The notes beneath the pieces are model-generated. The model saw only the letters and a list, made by a program, of their open reading frames with translations. It was not told the origin of the DNA and ran no database searches. A stretch of DNA of 64,000 nt, taken from contig JAMPIQ010000002.1 in NCBI GenBank assembly GCA_024699855.1, forward strand, positions 12,214,001 to 12,278,000, read 5' to 3'. Source of the DNA: Aphelenchoides besseyi. Lineage: Eukaryota > Nematoda > Chromadorea > Rhabditida > Aphelenchoididae. The position numbers were made by a program, and so were the translations under genes. Shown here in pieces: positions 48,926-60,900 of this stretch. How positions within the stretch are numbered: position 1 is the stretch's first letter; every line of letters starts with the position of its first letter.

Positions 48926-51900
48926 CATAATCAACAATATTTGATCTTGATCGTATTTATTTCTTACCTGCTGCAATATTGTCCTGATAATGTCGGGTAG
49001 AGTTTACGCGGGATCTCAGCCATTTTTCTTGCATTGTATCACGAGTTTTATATTGCAGTAATCTGTAGCGCATGGTAGAATTCTGCTGCGGTTAATATTC
49101 AGGCGGGTGTTCGTTGATTTCTATTGAAATTTCTGTGCAAATTTTATTGCACCAGCTTACTTAGCCTGCGCCAATTTGTTTGTAATTATTGAACCAAAGT
49201 CATTCTTCCAACCGTCATCTCATGCTCTCGAAAATGTCCAAATCCGACTGTAAGTTCGTCTTTCTACCGTTTACACACTTTAATATTGTATAGTCAACCA
49301 CAAATACCATCGAAACCTCATTATTCATATACGCAAACGTTCCGATTAGCCATTTGATTTCTCTTAGTTTCCTAGTTCTTGACTTCACCAACTGGTAGAC
49401 AGATGCGTAGATTTCGTTTGTACATAAGAGCCGTTGCCTTGTGTTTAGCTAATAGTCAAAGTAATTGCGTGTAGTTTAACTCTTTCATTTCAACTATTCA
49501 TCGCCACGTGTATAATTGTCGTCACTTCGTCGAGTATTTATTATTAAATAAGCTATTTATTAGAATCGATGGATGAGTTGAAGCTCGTGGAGAATCTTAA
49601 TCGTTAAAAAACGAAAAACAAGAACTCAATTGTCATTCCTTAATTAAGAGTCAACGGGAGAATTAGCTATTTCTTAAAAGAACCTGTCGTTAAATAGCCG
49701 ATTATTCAGAAAAGAGGTTATAGTAAGATTAACCGTTCGCGGGACGTTTGAGACAATCAGTCGACAACCTTTGGTCTGCAGAATAAAGTTCCGTATTATA
49801 ATCGAAATCTCCGATTTGTTTATCGCAATAAAGCGATTGCGTGGACAAGTTAAGTCGAGTGATATCGAAATTTGTTTGAAGTCGTCAATGCAGTCGCTCT
49901 TCGATCTTCGTACTAAATTTTATCGCTTGTGAAAATCTATTTCGTTGTTGCAGTCTATTCGGTCACTAGTTAGCTGTCATCTCCGAGACATCTTTGGTCT
50001 CGCGAACTCTAATGCTTCTCGATCTCATTAGTCATTACGACCTTTTGCTGTCATCGAACAAACGAAATTGCATCTTCGTAGCAAACCTAATAGCTGGAAT
50101 TATATTGAAGATAGTTCGCATTAGAATCATAGAAACGCTTAGACGCTTCTATTCAACATCAATGTTGCTCTTTTTCGATTCCGACGATTAGGATGAAACT
50201 TCGTAGTCCTTCGGGAATTATTGTTGCACGGTAATTTGAGATATAGGTTTACATCGTCGTATTCGCGGAAACACGTACCGTTGGTGAAGATGGTTTTTAG
50301 GTCGAAGGTAAGAATGAGCGCACAAGCGTTTATATTCGTTACTGTCTATTTCAAAGATGGACCACGAGCACAACCATCGGATTCGTAAGTTTGACCTTCG
50401 AATCAGAACATCCGTGTTCTCAGAAACTTTTGGCCAATTCGTTCTCTTCGTTTTCATCAACTTTTGTACTCCGCAATTGCCGTCTTCGAGCAGTTCGCTC
50501 ATGTTAAACGTTTCACATTTTCTGGTCATTGTCGCCGCTTTCTGCATTCTGGACGTTTTGGGGGCAATGAAGAAGCGTGTTTAATGATTTGGATGAGAAA
50601 TAAACAAAATTCGAAATCAACTCTATCTTCTACACTTTCGATCTTTTGACTAAAGACTTCATATCTGAAGGTCTGAGTATAACCGACTGGTTTTATAGGT
50701 CGTAAAAGTCGAATTACAAAAAGTGATTGCAATGCAGACGAAACATCTGATGTAAACTGCAATTTCGTTTACCTTCTCATTTAAACGTATACGTGTTCAC
50801 AACAATAACATTGTAGCTGATCATTATGAACGAAAGGACGATTTCTTGTTTGCTTAACGGATTTCTTCCATCTTATTGCGCAATTCAATCATCATCGATG
50901 ACTAAGCTCAGATCGAGGAAAAAAGATGCACGACTCGGAGTTTTGTACGCAAATAAATGGCTTTACGCTGATTTCGAATCGTACATTAACGTTTAATGGT
51001 TTAGCAATGGGAAGTTGAAGACATCTGAGTTAACTCGAATCGGCTGGTTGGCGAATTCAATCGTCGGAGCGGCGAGAATATTAATTATCCACGAAGTGAA
51101 AACAACCGTTGACGTCTAATTTTTGAAAAAGTGAACGGGTGAACGAGAAGTTTCCTATGCTTCATTATATGGAACTCGTTTTATTTTACCGTTGACGTGT
51201 TGTTCGCCCCTTCGTTACACGCCCACGATCTTATGATTAGTTTGTGCATCAGACCTGAGAGTTTGATTTGGTTAGTGAATTGAAGGTTTTGAAAGGAAAA
51301 GAGTAATTGAATGTTCTCAAGCATTTGCGGTCCATGAAATCACTACTTCCGCAGCTATGGCCGACAATTTGGGTTGATATTCGATTATGCGACGCGTCCG
51401 TGTTTGCAGATTTCTGCTCGACGATCGAAACAAACTCATTTTTCTGTCGACGATTTTTGTTTTTATGCCGCAGGCTCGAAGGGCGCGCACCAGATTTTGT
51501 TGGATTTCGCGGTTACGTGGTGAAAAGCGGATTTATGCACAATTCTTATTTCATTGCTCGCCCACGGTTTTTGTGTGATTGCGTTCTCGAAATGCACGAG
51601 ATCATTACGCCTGTTCCGTGTTTTGCGCACCTTAGGTCGCGAATTTATGGTGTCGAGTTTCGAATGTGCTCGAATCAGAAGAGTTTAATGATGATGCTCA
51701 GTGATTTGGTTGCACACAACGAACACTCTGCAATTACACTTAATCCCCACACTGTTGTCGAGCTTAAATAGTGAGTTGTGAATATTGATTTTGCAGGCTC
51801 AAAGGTTTGTTGTTTATGCAAGTTGTTCCAGCAATACCGCACTTGTTTTTGCCGCTAATTGCCGTTCTCTTCCTTTGTTACTCTTTGTCTTGTTCGACAT

Positions 51901-52931
51901 TTGGCCCAGTGATTAGTCTGCCCGCTGGAACAACGTGCCGTTTGGTTGTGTTCTTGCAAATTGAAATCTCTATTTGTTAAAATAAGAATCATACGTTTAG
52001 CTGGGAACTTACTCCCTACTCTTGTCGCACCTATTTTCTCACAGAGATAATTGGAACTCTTTGGCTTAGGTCTTTATTAGCGGTTTTCAACTGAATCTTC
52101 TCAAACAATTATGCCACGAATAGATTTCGCCCGAGTGCTCTTAAGATTATTGAAGGGTTTTTAGCTTAGAACTCGGGGTTGGTCGGCATTTTCTTTTGTA
52201 CGTTTATTACATTGGCGCTCCTTCGGCGACGTTTCGTAGACACGTTTAAGCGACAGTTTGCCTTTTCTTCATCTCTTGTATTGTTTACCCGCTTCATTTT
52301 GAAGATTGACGACGGTGTTTAGCGCTAAACCCACAAATCAAAGGACGCGTACGTAACCGAATTTCACGACGATAAACCCGTCTGTAAACTTCTTTACTTT
52401 TTTTATTTGTATACATTAAAAAACGATTGAATAAGAAAAGTCCTTCAGAGCGAATAGAAATCGATCTGTTGATTATCGACGTTAACTGTTTTTTCTATTG
52501 ATGTTGTCAAGAGTTAAAACCACGTGTTAACATGAATTCTTATTCCTTAGTATGTATGAACATGTTTGAGTTGCTATAAAGTTTTAAGAATAGACGAGAA
52601 ACGTTCATTATAATCCGTCCATTCATTCATCTTTCTCGTATAGCGACAATTGAAATCGACTCAGCCGTAAAAATTGTTCTTACGCTCTTCGCTGACTAAG
52701 CCCAATTTGTATAGTATGTGAAATCATTTTCTTATTCTGACAATATTCTTCTGTTGCTAACCGTTCGGATTGTTGATTAAACAACAGAAAAAGTTATTAG
52801 TTCAAAACTTCTTATTGTCAAGTTTTCTTCATCCACGCTAACCATTATGTTTTTCAAGTGATTCGGTTTGTTTAAACCGACCGTTTGCAACTCGTTCGCC
52901 GTATGCAGTAAGTAAAACAACTCCGAATTGC

Positions 52932-52960
52932 TATAAAGAGTGGACTCTTCTTTATAAAAG
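52932..52960 (+). promoter_or_regulatory. Tandem TATA-like boxes
   Basis: TATAAAG at 52932-52938 and TATAAAAG at 52953-52960 are spaced 21 nt apart. A frame about 20 nt further (52981-53286) would encode a hydrophobic stretch but has no ATG at its start, so no product can be named. Confidence 0.25.
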
Positions 52961-55017
52961 AACGAAAAGTAGGCGCGAGCGTGTTTGCTTTGTCGCTTTT
53001 GGCGCTCACTCCTCCTCTTTTGCTCTCCGCTTTAAGTGTATGTCCCGGTCATTTCTGTTCAATACCACTGTCGAAACAAGTGGATTTTCGACGTAGCTAC
53101 TGGACTTCAATTGTTCACGTGATTGAATGTGGACATCGAAGCCATGGGGTTCTCGTAGACAACAAGGTCACATCAAGGGCAACCGATCGAAATGGCGCCG
53201 TTTTGAAGGTCTCGTGGAACATGACAGAAACTAACACGGAGGTTTTGCATTCATTTCAGTCTGAAAGTCAGAGTTCTCATGCTTAAAATTCATTTTATCT
53301 TCGAATTTGTTTCGTGAATTGTTTGCCTTCGATTTGCGTGTTTGATTTTCCAACAGAAACCCAATTTTCGAATCCGATTTTCCCCACGGACTTTTTGAAC
53401 TATTGGCCCGACTGTAAACAAAATATCCGACTTTTTTGTTTTTCGATATTTTTACTCATCGGCACGTCAGTGAGTAGTACAATTAGACTTCGTTTAGTTG
53501 TAATTAGATTCGTGTAATCAAACAAATGATGTGCCGTTCTACAACGAAGGAGGTGCTGTTCGTCTTGCAACAACCGTTGAGTTAACTGGCAGACATTTTG
53601 GACGCGGAAACGCTTAGCGAACACCAGCGACTTCTTGGTTCTTCCTCAGCGGGTCTTCGTTGTTTGAAGACGAGGGACGGAACGTCAACTGACCGCAATC
53701 ACACAAGTGGACTTTTCCGGTCAGCCGAGCGGCCACAATTGAGCTCACTGGCAAACTTTTGAAGACGATATTTTTGGCGCGGAAATACTTTCAGTTCCTG
53801 GAGTTTGTTGACCATCGTTAGTCAGAGTGATGGACATCGTATATAAGAAGCATTTTGCGTTGCAAACGAGCTTTTGCAAAAACTCCTTTGGACGAAAATC
53901 AAAGTGATAGGTTTTAAACGGTGGAAAAAAGCGACTGATAAATTGCATGTGCTCCAGTTGGCTCCGAAGTCTCGTTATTCCACCTCCAATACAACAAACA
54001 GCCGCTTGTTTCTTATCTTTTTTAATCTTAATCGCTTTTTCGTCTTTGCGGGTTGTCACCCACGATTACAAATTTGCGTTGATCGCTTATCATCTACGGG
54101 TTCTATGTCTCCAAATACGATGTTCATTTGATTCATTTGTAAATTGGACGGCGTGTGCTTTTCATCTTGAATGCAAACTTCTAAGTTTATCTGGACGAAA
54201 TCACTGAAAGCGACCGAATTTGGGTGCGAAAACGTTCAATGAAACCAGTCGGCTGGGAACCACCAAAGCTCTTAAAAGCAATTCCGTTGAAGTGGCCGAT
54301 GATTTCCGTATGTGCGATATGACCGTTGAAGCGATCTCATAACCTGCGGCCAAATCGATCTTCTTCACCGCACGTTTCCGTATTTTTAATTGAGCAGATG
54401 AGTAACCACCCAATATTTTCGCATCAAACTCGAAATTTGTTCGCTCTGCCCGGACGCCTCGTGAATCGCCAATGAAAAATGGCGACGTATCGACATTAAG
54501 ATTTGCCACGAAATCTTCAGAAAAAACGTACAACTTGAAGGCGGCTCTTCGTGTTTTCTTCGAATAGGCAGACCGACCACCAGATGCCCAGGTGGCTATT
54601 TTTGCAGAGTTTTCGGTTCCGAAAAGCGTTTCAGTCGAACAGCAAACTGATGTTTTTCGGGGCTGCGAACACGTCCACAAATAGTGACCATCGTTTATTG
54701 AGTGATTGACGACCAATGGTGCGGCTACTGATCCGTTAACTCGTGATGCTTGTTGCCAAATCGGTTTCGATTTGTTTGTTCATTGAATACGAACTTGTGC
54801 GCAAAGCTCAAGGTGCTATTGTGCGGGTGTAAACCTACACGCGCCACCCTCGTGCATTTTACAAAAATTACCTCACTTTGCTGCGCATCTCGTTTGTCTT
54901 CGTTACGCGCCGATTGTCGTCTTCTCTTCGGGAATATACGACCTCGTAATCATGCTCTGCCGTTTCGATGTCTCCGACCGTTTGAGCGATCAATGTCTTT
55001 TCGTTTGCTTCTCACTG

Positions 55018-55051
55018 CCGGATATCTGCAAAAAACGTTGCAGATATCTGG
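55018..55051. repeat. Near-perfect inverted repeat
   Basis: GATATCTGCAA (55021-55031) is mirrored exactly by TTGCAGATATC (55038-55048) across a 6-nt loop, AAAACG. The flanks add a G-U wobble and two G-C pairs, making a 14-bp stem. It could be a dimeric protein-binding site or a short RNA hairpin; it is too short for a microRNA precursor. Confidence 0.7.
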
Positions 55052-55829
55052 AATTGAATGTAACGATTTCGCTGTTGGATTTGCGCATAAAACTGCAACT
55101 TTGTTTATGATCGTGTTTTCTTTTGGAATTGAACGCCCGTTTTTCGCTTCGGCACATCGATGCGACAAAAAAGCGGCAAAAGTAACACCGCAAAGATGAG
55201 TGATCTTCTCCGACTTTTTCTTGTTCGGGACGCTCCTTTAAATTTGTATGCGCCGTCGGAATCATTTGACGCGATGCCTTCTGACTTCACTCATTTATAC
55301 GTTTTCTTTTGACTCATCGTCTTCTTCTCGTGATGCGTCGTCAAATCCTTTTGAGTAGTCTTGTAATACGGTGCTTTTTTCTAAAGTCAAGTAATGGACG
55401 GAGTGACCGTCTGTCACGATACTCTCGTCTGTTCGGCCGTTCTTTTTTTGGTCAACACGAAGAGGGATCAGTAACAGGTCGCGCGTGTTGGCAATGAAAT
55501 CGAATATGTTTGCGCGTAGGTATGGCGGTCATCCTCGGGTTGTGTGTTCGTAACGTGGGAGAGAGAAGTCAAAGCGGGAAGTAGCGGGGATCTGCGAGAA
55601 GATTTTCGTTACAATAACAAACTTTGTATTAACGATGGCGCAGGTCATCATCTTAAACCGAGGTGCTTGTGACTTATTACGCGATCGTATAATCTACTTT
55701 TTGCTCTTGTTTACTCATGAGGTTATTTGTCAACATGAAATCGATGTTCCGAGTCTTCTCGTGTCGCGCTTTACATACGCAATGTTCGTGATATTTTTGC
55801 ATGAACTTGCTAGTTATTTCTAGACGACG

Positions 55830-57365
55830 ATGAGTCCAAGGTCGGCCGGAGAGTGCTTATACACGGTGCTTGGAGTGCGCAAAAATGCCGATGAAATGGA
55901 AATCAAAAAAGCGTAAGTTCGTCGAAATGACTCTGAAAACGAGTCGATGATAATTCCGTCGACAAAAACTACCCGCTCGATTTTAATTGTTCGCACAGTT
56001 TTCTGGCATTAATTGAAGTTATGTTTATGCATTACAAGGGACTAGTTTTGTTTGCGCCAGTCTCCCAACACACTTATCGCTTTTTGTTGTCAAGTCCTCA
56101 TGTCTGTTCGACTCCAAGTAACGATCGCTAATTTTACTCGAGTGGCTGACTGAGAAAAACATGTGCATGAAGACGGGGGTGAAAGTGAAACGAACACAAA
56201 TGTTCCGCTTCGTTTAATCGGCCTAATACCCTACGGTTTCACTAAAAAAGAGATGATCGTTATCGCTCAATGTCGATCAAAACCCAAAAACACACAATTA
56301 AAATGAATTGCAGATATCGCAAATTGGCTTTGAAATGGCATCCGGACAAGAATCCCGAAGAACCAGAAGCGGCCGAAAAGAAATTCAAACAAATCTCTCA
56401 AGCATACGAGGTCCTATCAGATAGTAAGTTTGATTTTTAATGCAAAAATTTTCAAGGCCCATTAAATTTGACGTCCAATATGTCATCTGAATCCGCTGGT
56501 TGGCTATTCGCTTTCAAGTACCAGTCTGAAAACATGCACCCGAAAGTTTAAGGAAATCGACAGCTGTTTTTCGTACTCAATTGACCGCACTTGTAGCGAT
56601 TCATCAGCTGTAAAGACACATGTTCTTGTTCTTCAAAACTCTCAACGCAACAAAACGAACTCAAAAAACGTGTTAATCTCAAATGAATTGAAAGAAATTA
56701 CTGAACTTGTTTGTGTTACTGTGTTCTTTCAGAACGCCATCGAGCCGCATACGATCGCGGCGAACTTCTGAAGAGCAAACCCCATCGACGACGTTCGTCA
56801 AGTCAGGCGCCGTTCGAGATGTTCCGCGAGTTCTTCGGGGACCGTTTCTTCGATGACCCTTTCATGCGCTTCGACGACCCGTTTGCTCGAGGTGACGAAA
56901 GACTGACGAAATTACTGAGTTTTTGTTCATTTTTAGGTCGACCTTATCCCAAGAACATTTTCAATTATCACGCAAAGTCGTTCAACAGCAGTCCGTTCGA
57001 GAAAGACGAGAATAATTGGTTAGTGTTGTAGAACAAGGGCAAATTAAATGAAGTTTTTTCAGTGAGTTCTCGTCGGTCATTCGATTTAGTTCGAGCTGCG
57101 AGCCGGGTAAAAGTGTGAAGAAGACGACCACTTGCACACGAGTCGTCGACGGAAAAAAGATCGTGACCAAAAAGTAAGCGAGTTGGGAATCAATCAAAAA
57201 TCATTTTGAACCATTGATTTGACAATCGAAAAAGACAACAAAACCACAAAGTCAACTCGCTATTTCAGAACCGAAGACAACGGTGAGGAGATGGTCGAAG
57301 TAATAGAAGACGGAATCCTCAAGTCAAAACACATCAACGGTTCACCGGTTGAGATCGCCGCTTGA
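55830..57365 (+). CDS. DNAJB6: DNAJB6/DNAJB2-like Hsp40 co-chaperone
   Basis: Stimulates Hsp70 ATPase and holds misfolded clients. Six exons (55830-55912, 56314-56423, 56733-56891, 56937-57018, 57063-57173, 57269-57365) sum to 214 codons with perfect phase, giving 213 residues. The J-domain spans about residues 8-70 ([23 protein letters not shown] at 37-39, [21 protein letters not shown]). A Phe-rich linker follows ([20 protein letters not shown]). The C-terminus ([40 protein letters not shown]) matches the DNAJB6/7/8 C-terminal domain. It is slightly shorter than human DNAJB6b, and I see no Ser/Thr-rich stretch of the kind that blocks polyglutamine aggregation there. The cysteines and cytosolic or nuclear location are typical. 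It is convergent with the ABCA gene. Confidence 0.94.
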
Positions 57366-57982
57366 ATGACAACAGTAGAAATGTATTACACGGCAATCTT
57401 TTAAATTATTCTTCATATGATCGCCAATACAAACAGTTAAATGTTGAGACTCTGATTTCGACTTTTGCGTAACAACCTGTGGTTTTAAGCTTTTCGATTT
57501 CTTCTTGCCTTCTTTAAGAACGAATCGGCTTTCAATTACTTCGTATAGAAAGTTGCTTCAATATATCTTTCCTGTATACATCATTTATGACCGCTGCATT
57601 TTTTCAACAATTCCGATGATTTGTTTTTTGAGGTGTTCAATGGTTGAATACTGGGCTAAGTCTTTCTACTGCAAATTCAAATGTTCTTTAGATTACCACC
57701 GTGCTCTTTCATTCAACTTCAAACTTCCACGCATTTGCCGCTTAAATTCTATTTCATTCCCGAAACGGAAAACCCAAACTGCCCAATCAAACGTTTATCC
57801 TCAAAGTTCAAATGCAAATCCGTTGCGTTTTCATTGTCATTACAACGGAAATACGTCAATCTTTCATCAGTACATTTTTGGTTAGTGACTGTTGTTCACG
57901 TTTTTCGTCGCTGATTGATATCTTTGTACATGGATTCACGCATAAAAACTTATACACTCAATAGTGTTGATTATTTATTGAT
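57366..57982. other. Spacer between convergent DNAJB and ABCA genes
   Basis: About 620 nt of AT-rich sequence that should hold both 3'UTRs. A TTTATT at 57974-57979 (AATAAA on the minus strand) lies only 4 nt beyond the ABCA stop, too close to be its likely signal. Confidence 0.4.
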
Positions 57983-60900
57983 TTAAAAGCGCGTTTTCAA
58001 ATCAACCTCAACAAAATGATTCGATCTTTGTACAGACGAATGGCTCATGTCGACTTCTCGAGAGAATTCAAGAAACACCTAAACACGTCAGTTAGACATA
58101 ACAACAGCCCCGATGAACCAAACCTGTTCGAGAGTCGTTTGTGAAAGTGAATAATCGACAATTTTGTATTCGGCACATAAACGCTCCATGCTATCGAAGA
58201 GTGTTGACCAGGTTTGAGATTCCGTTCGTTTCAATTCGAAGTTCATTTGCAACATGTGTTCTTCCTAAATGTAAATGGATTGAAAGAACTGTAATTCATC
58301 TTTCTACTTTAACTATTGAATCGGCAAACTTGGAGAGAATTGCTTTCTTTGTTGATTCCACGTCTTCTTCATTTGCTACCTTCACCAACAATGTGTATCC
58401 AGAACCAAACTTTGTTTTCACGTGTTGTGGCGAACCAAAACAACTGAATTGTCCTACAAACAACTTGATTATTCCAGAATGCGCGAAAGAACAACAAACC
58501 TTTAACCATGATAGCCAAATTGGTACACAAAGCTTCACATTCATCCATTGAATGCGAGGTTAAAACAATAGCTTTACCTAGTGCACGCAGTTGAGCTAAA
58601 ATATTCCAAATCGCTCGTCGTGCTTTCGGATCAACACCTAAACTTAATTCTTGTTGTTTCAACTGAATCTGTTATAAACCGGTTGTTGGTTCGTCCAACA
58701 TCAATGTTATCGGCATGCCAACCAATGCCATTCCCAGGCTTAAACGTCTTTTGTTTCCCCCAGAATACGTTTTAATCGGTCTTTTGGCGTGAGGTTTGAT
58801 GTCAATTGTTTCCACGATAGCATCAACGACACTTGCAATCATTCTCTCAGGCACCGCTCGCAGTCTGGCAATCAAATAGAGAGTTTCTTCACCAGTTAAT
58901 TCCTGTAAAGACTTTGTAAAATTCTATTTAACTTTTCCTAACTTTCCTTCAATATAGCATCATATTGCGGACAATATCCAATTGAAGTGCAGGCCTAAAG
59001 TTACAATCGTCAGTTTGTAAAGTCAATTGTTATTCAAACTTGACGCCAATCGCTTCGAACGCTGTAGCCGTTGATAAACGCATCACCAGAGCTTATTGGA
59101 ATCTCGCCCACAAGTGAACGAAAAGTAGAAGTTTTACCCGCTCCATTCACTCCTGAAAATAATGGTGCCTTCATGTTTTCGATTTTCAAAAAACTTACCG
59201 AGTAATCCAAAACAATCGTGTGTTGTTGTATGAAAACTAATTCCCTTCACGGCTTCAAAATCTCCATATCTGAAATCATAGTACAGAAGTTTTCATTGGT
59301 TTCTTACGTTTTTCGCAGTTCTTTCACAACTACCGGGTGTTGTCCTGAAGGCATTCTTGCGACGCGTTCTTGTTCTTCCAAAACATCCGAGTCAACAAAC
59401 GAATTCGATGGAGAGTCGTCACTCCAAGCAAAAGCCTGAAATTGAACGGATCAAATAGCCGGAGCTATCTAATTGAACCTCATTTTCCTTTGAGTATGAA
59501 CGTTTATTGCGACGTTTGAAGCAACCCGTCAGTTTACTCCAATATCCATTTTCGATCAGAATCGTTAGAATCCAGAACACAAGACCTTGTATCGCGAAGG
59601 CCGCAATACCAAAAGCAATCGAGTTTTGGTTTGTGAGATTCAAGACGTTCAATGCATAGGACATTTCTGTTATTGAAAAGTAGGTTGAGATTACAATCAA
59701 ACAAACCATTTTCTGAACCACAGCACATCGGAGCTTTCAATTTGAAGATTTCCAGATCGCAGTTAATTCGCTCGCAAGCGATTCGTGCAAATTCGTTGTT
59801 GTAGAGTTTAGTAAAACAGTTGTTGAGATTGTACGTGGGGAATAGAGCTGACAGGATACGTTCCCACAAATACGCAGGATCATCGCCGCTTGTTTGTTTA
59901 ACAATAGGTACAGTAATTGCACAAGTCATTCCAGCAATCACATTGTACATTACAATCAACGTGTAGCCTACAAAAAATGTTTCCGCGAAAAAACTCAATT
60001 ACCTTTAGGTGCACTTGTGAACATGAATTGAAACGCGTATGTAAACGGGATATTAGCATGAGCAAACATTATGAGCACTAGAGCCAAAATCAAAGTCGTT
60101 TGAGTTCGATCCACGTAGACATTGACGTTGAACATATAAAATGTCGAAATGATCAGCAATGCTGGCAATAAAAAGAAAGCAAAATCCCAAACAAAAGTGG
60201 TCAACCAGTAAAGATATGATTTCAATCCACTCATAATCTGAAAATTTGAACAAACATTTCAGTCGCTTACACTTATGATTAACCTGCATGTGCTTGAAAT
60301 GCTTTTTACGTTCACGAATCAATAACGAAGCATAACCTGAGACCACCATGGACATTGCCGTGATGATAGCATAGCCAATAAACATTCCACCCGTTTGACT
60401 AACTTGGTCGTTTTTCAGGCTATCGGCAATTGTCGGCGGCATCGGATGATTTTGTACAGTAATGTAGAAAGTACGATTCAACATTTGCCGCAATAAAATC
60501 GAATCAGCAATTGCAACTCCCAACGCAGGAGAATGTAGAGCAAAATTGTTGAATAAAGCGGTGATAGTTGGGATTTGAAAACCTTCAAGTTCGGATGATT
60601 CAAAAGCAACTGGATTATGAACTCCAAATGTTCTTGTTCCCTTGTTTCTTATGTCACGAACAATTGATTGTGTTAATGTTTCTTGTTCTTCGACCGGCGA
60701 CAATTGAACTTTCAAATTTGGACTCCATTTGTGTATGGTATCATTCAAGTCACTAAAGTTGATTAGGAAACAGGAACAATCAAATCGACTCACTTTATCC
60801 AATTGGGAAAGACGGGAGATGTAGAAAAATAAATATTCGCCGGCACATTTTGACTGTCGTAGGGTGACATATCGATGGTCAAAGAATCTTGTGTTTTTGC

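Larger units (their letters stand above)
48926..55829. other. 6.9-kb gene-free interval upstream of the DNAJB-like gene
   Basis: No exon I can support. The longer open frames (51307-51771 plus; 54201-54716 minus) show no motif. The interval contains two TATA-like boxes near 52930-52960 and one strong inverted repeat near 55020. The last few hundred bases should include the DNAJB-like promoter. Confidence 0.45.

Noticed and set aside
51307..51771. 154-codon plus-strand frame with many Cys and Met
   Set aside because: The frame opens with a non-ATG codon context, no homology is visible, and there is no promoter or polyA evidence close by.
52981..53286. Possible secreted protein after tandem TATA boxes
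   Set aside because: The hydrophobic start has a GTG and no ATG; the first ATGs downstream open only very short frames.
54201..54716. 171-codon minus-strand frame
   Set aside because: No motif, and a second minus-strand frame is open over the same place; it looks like chance.
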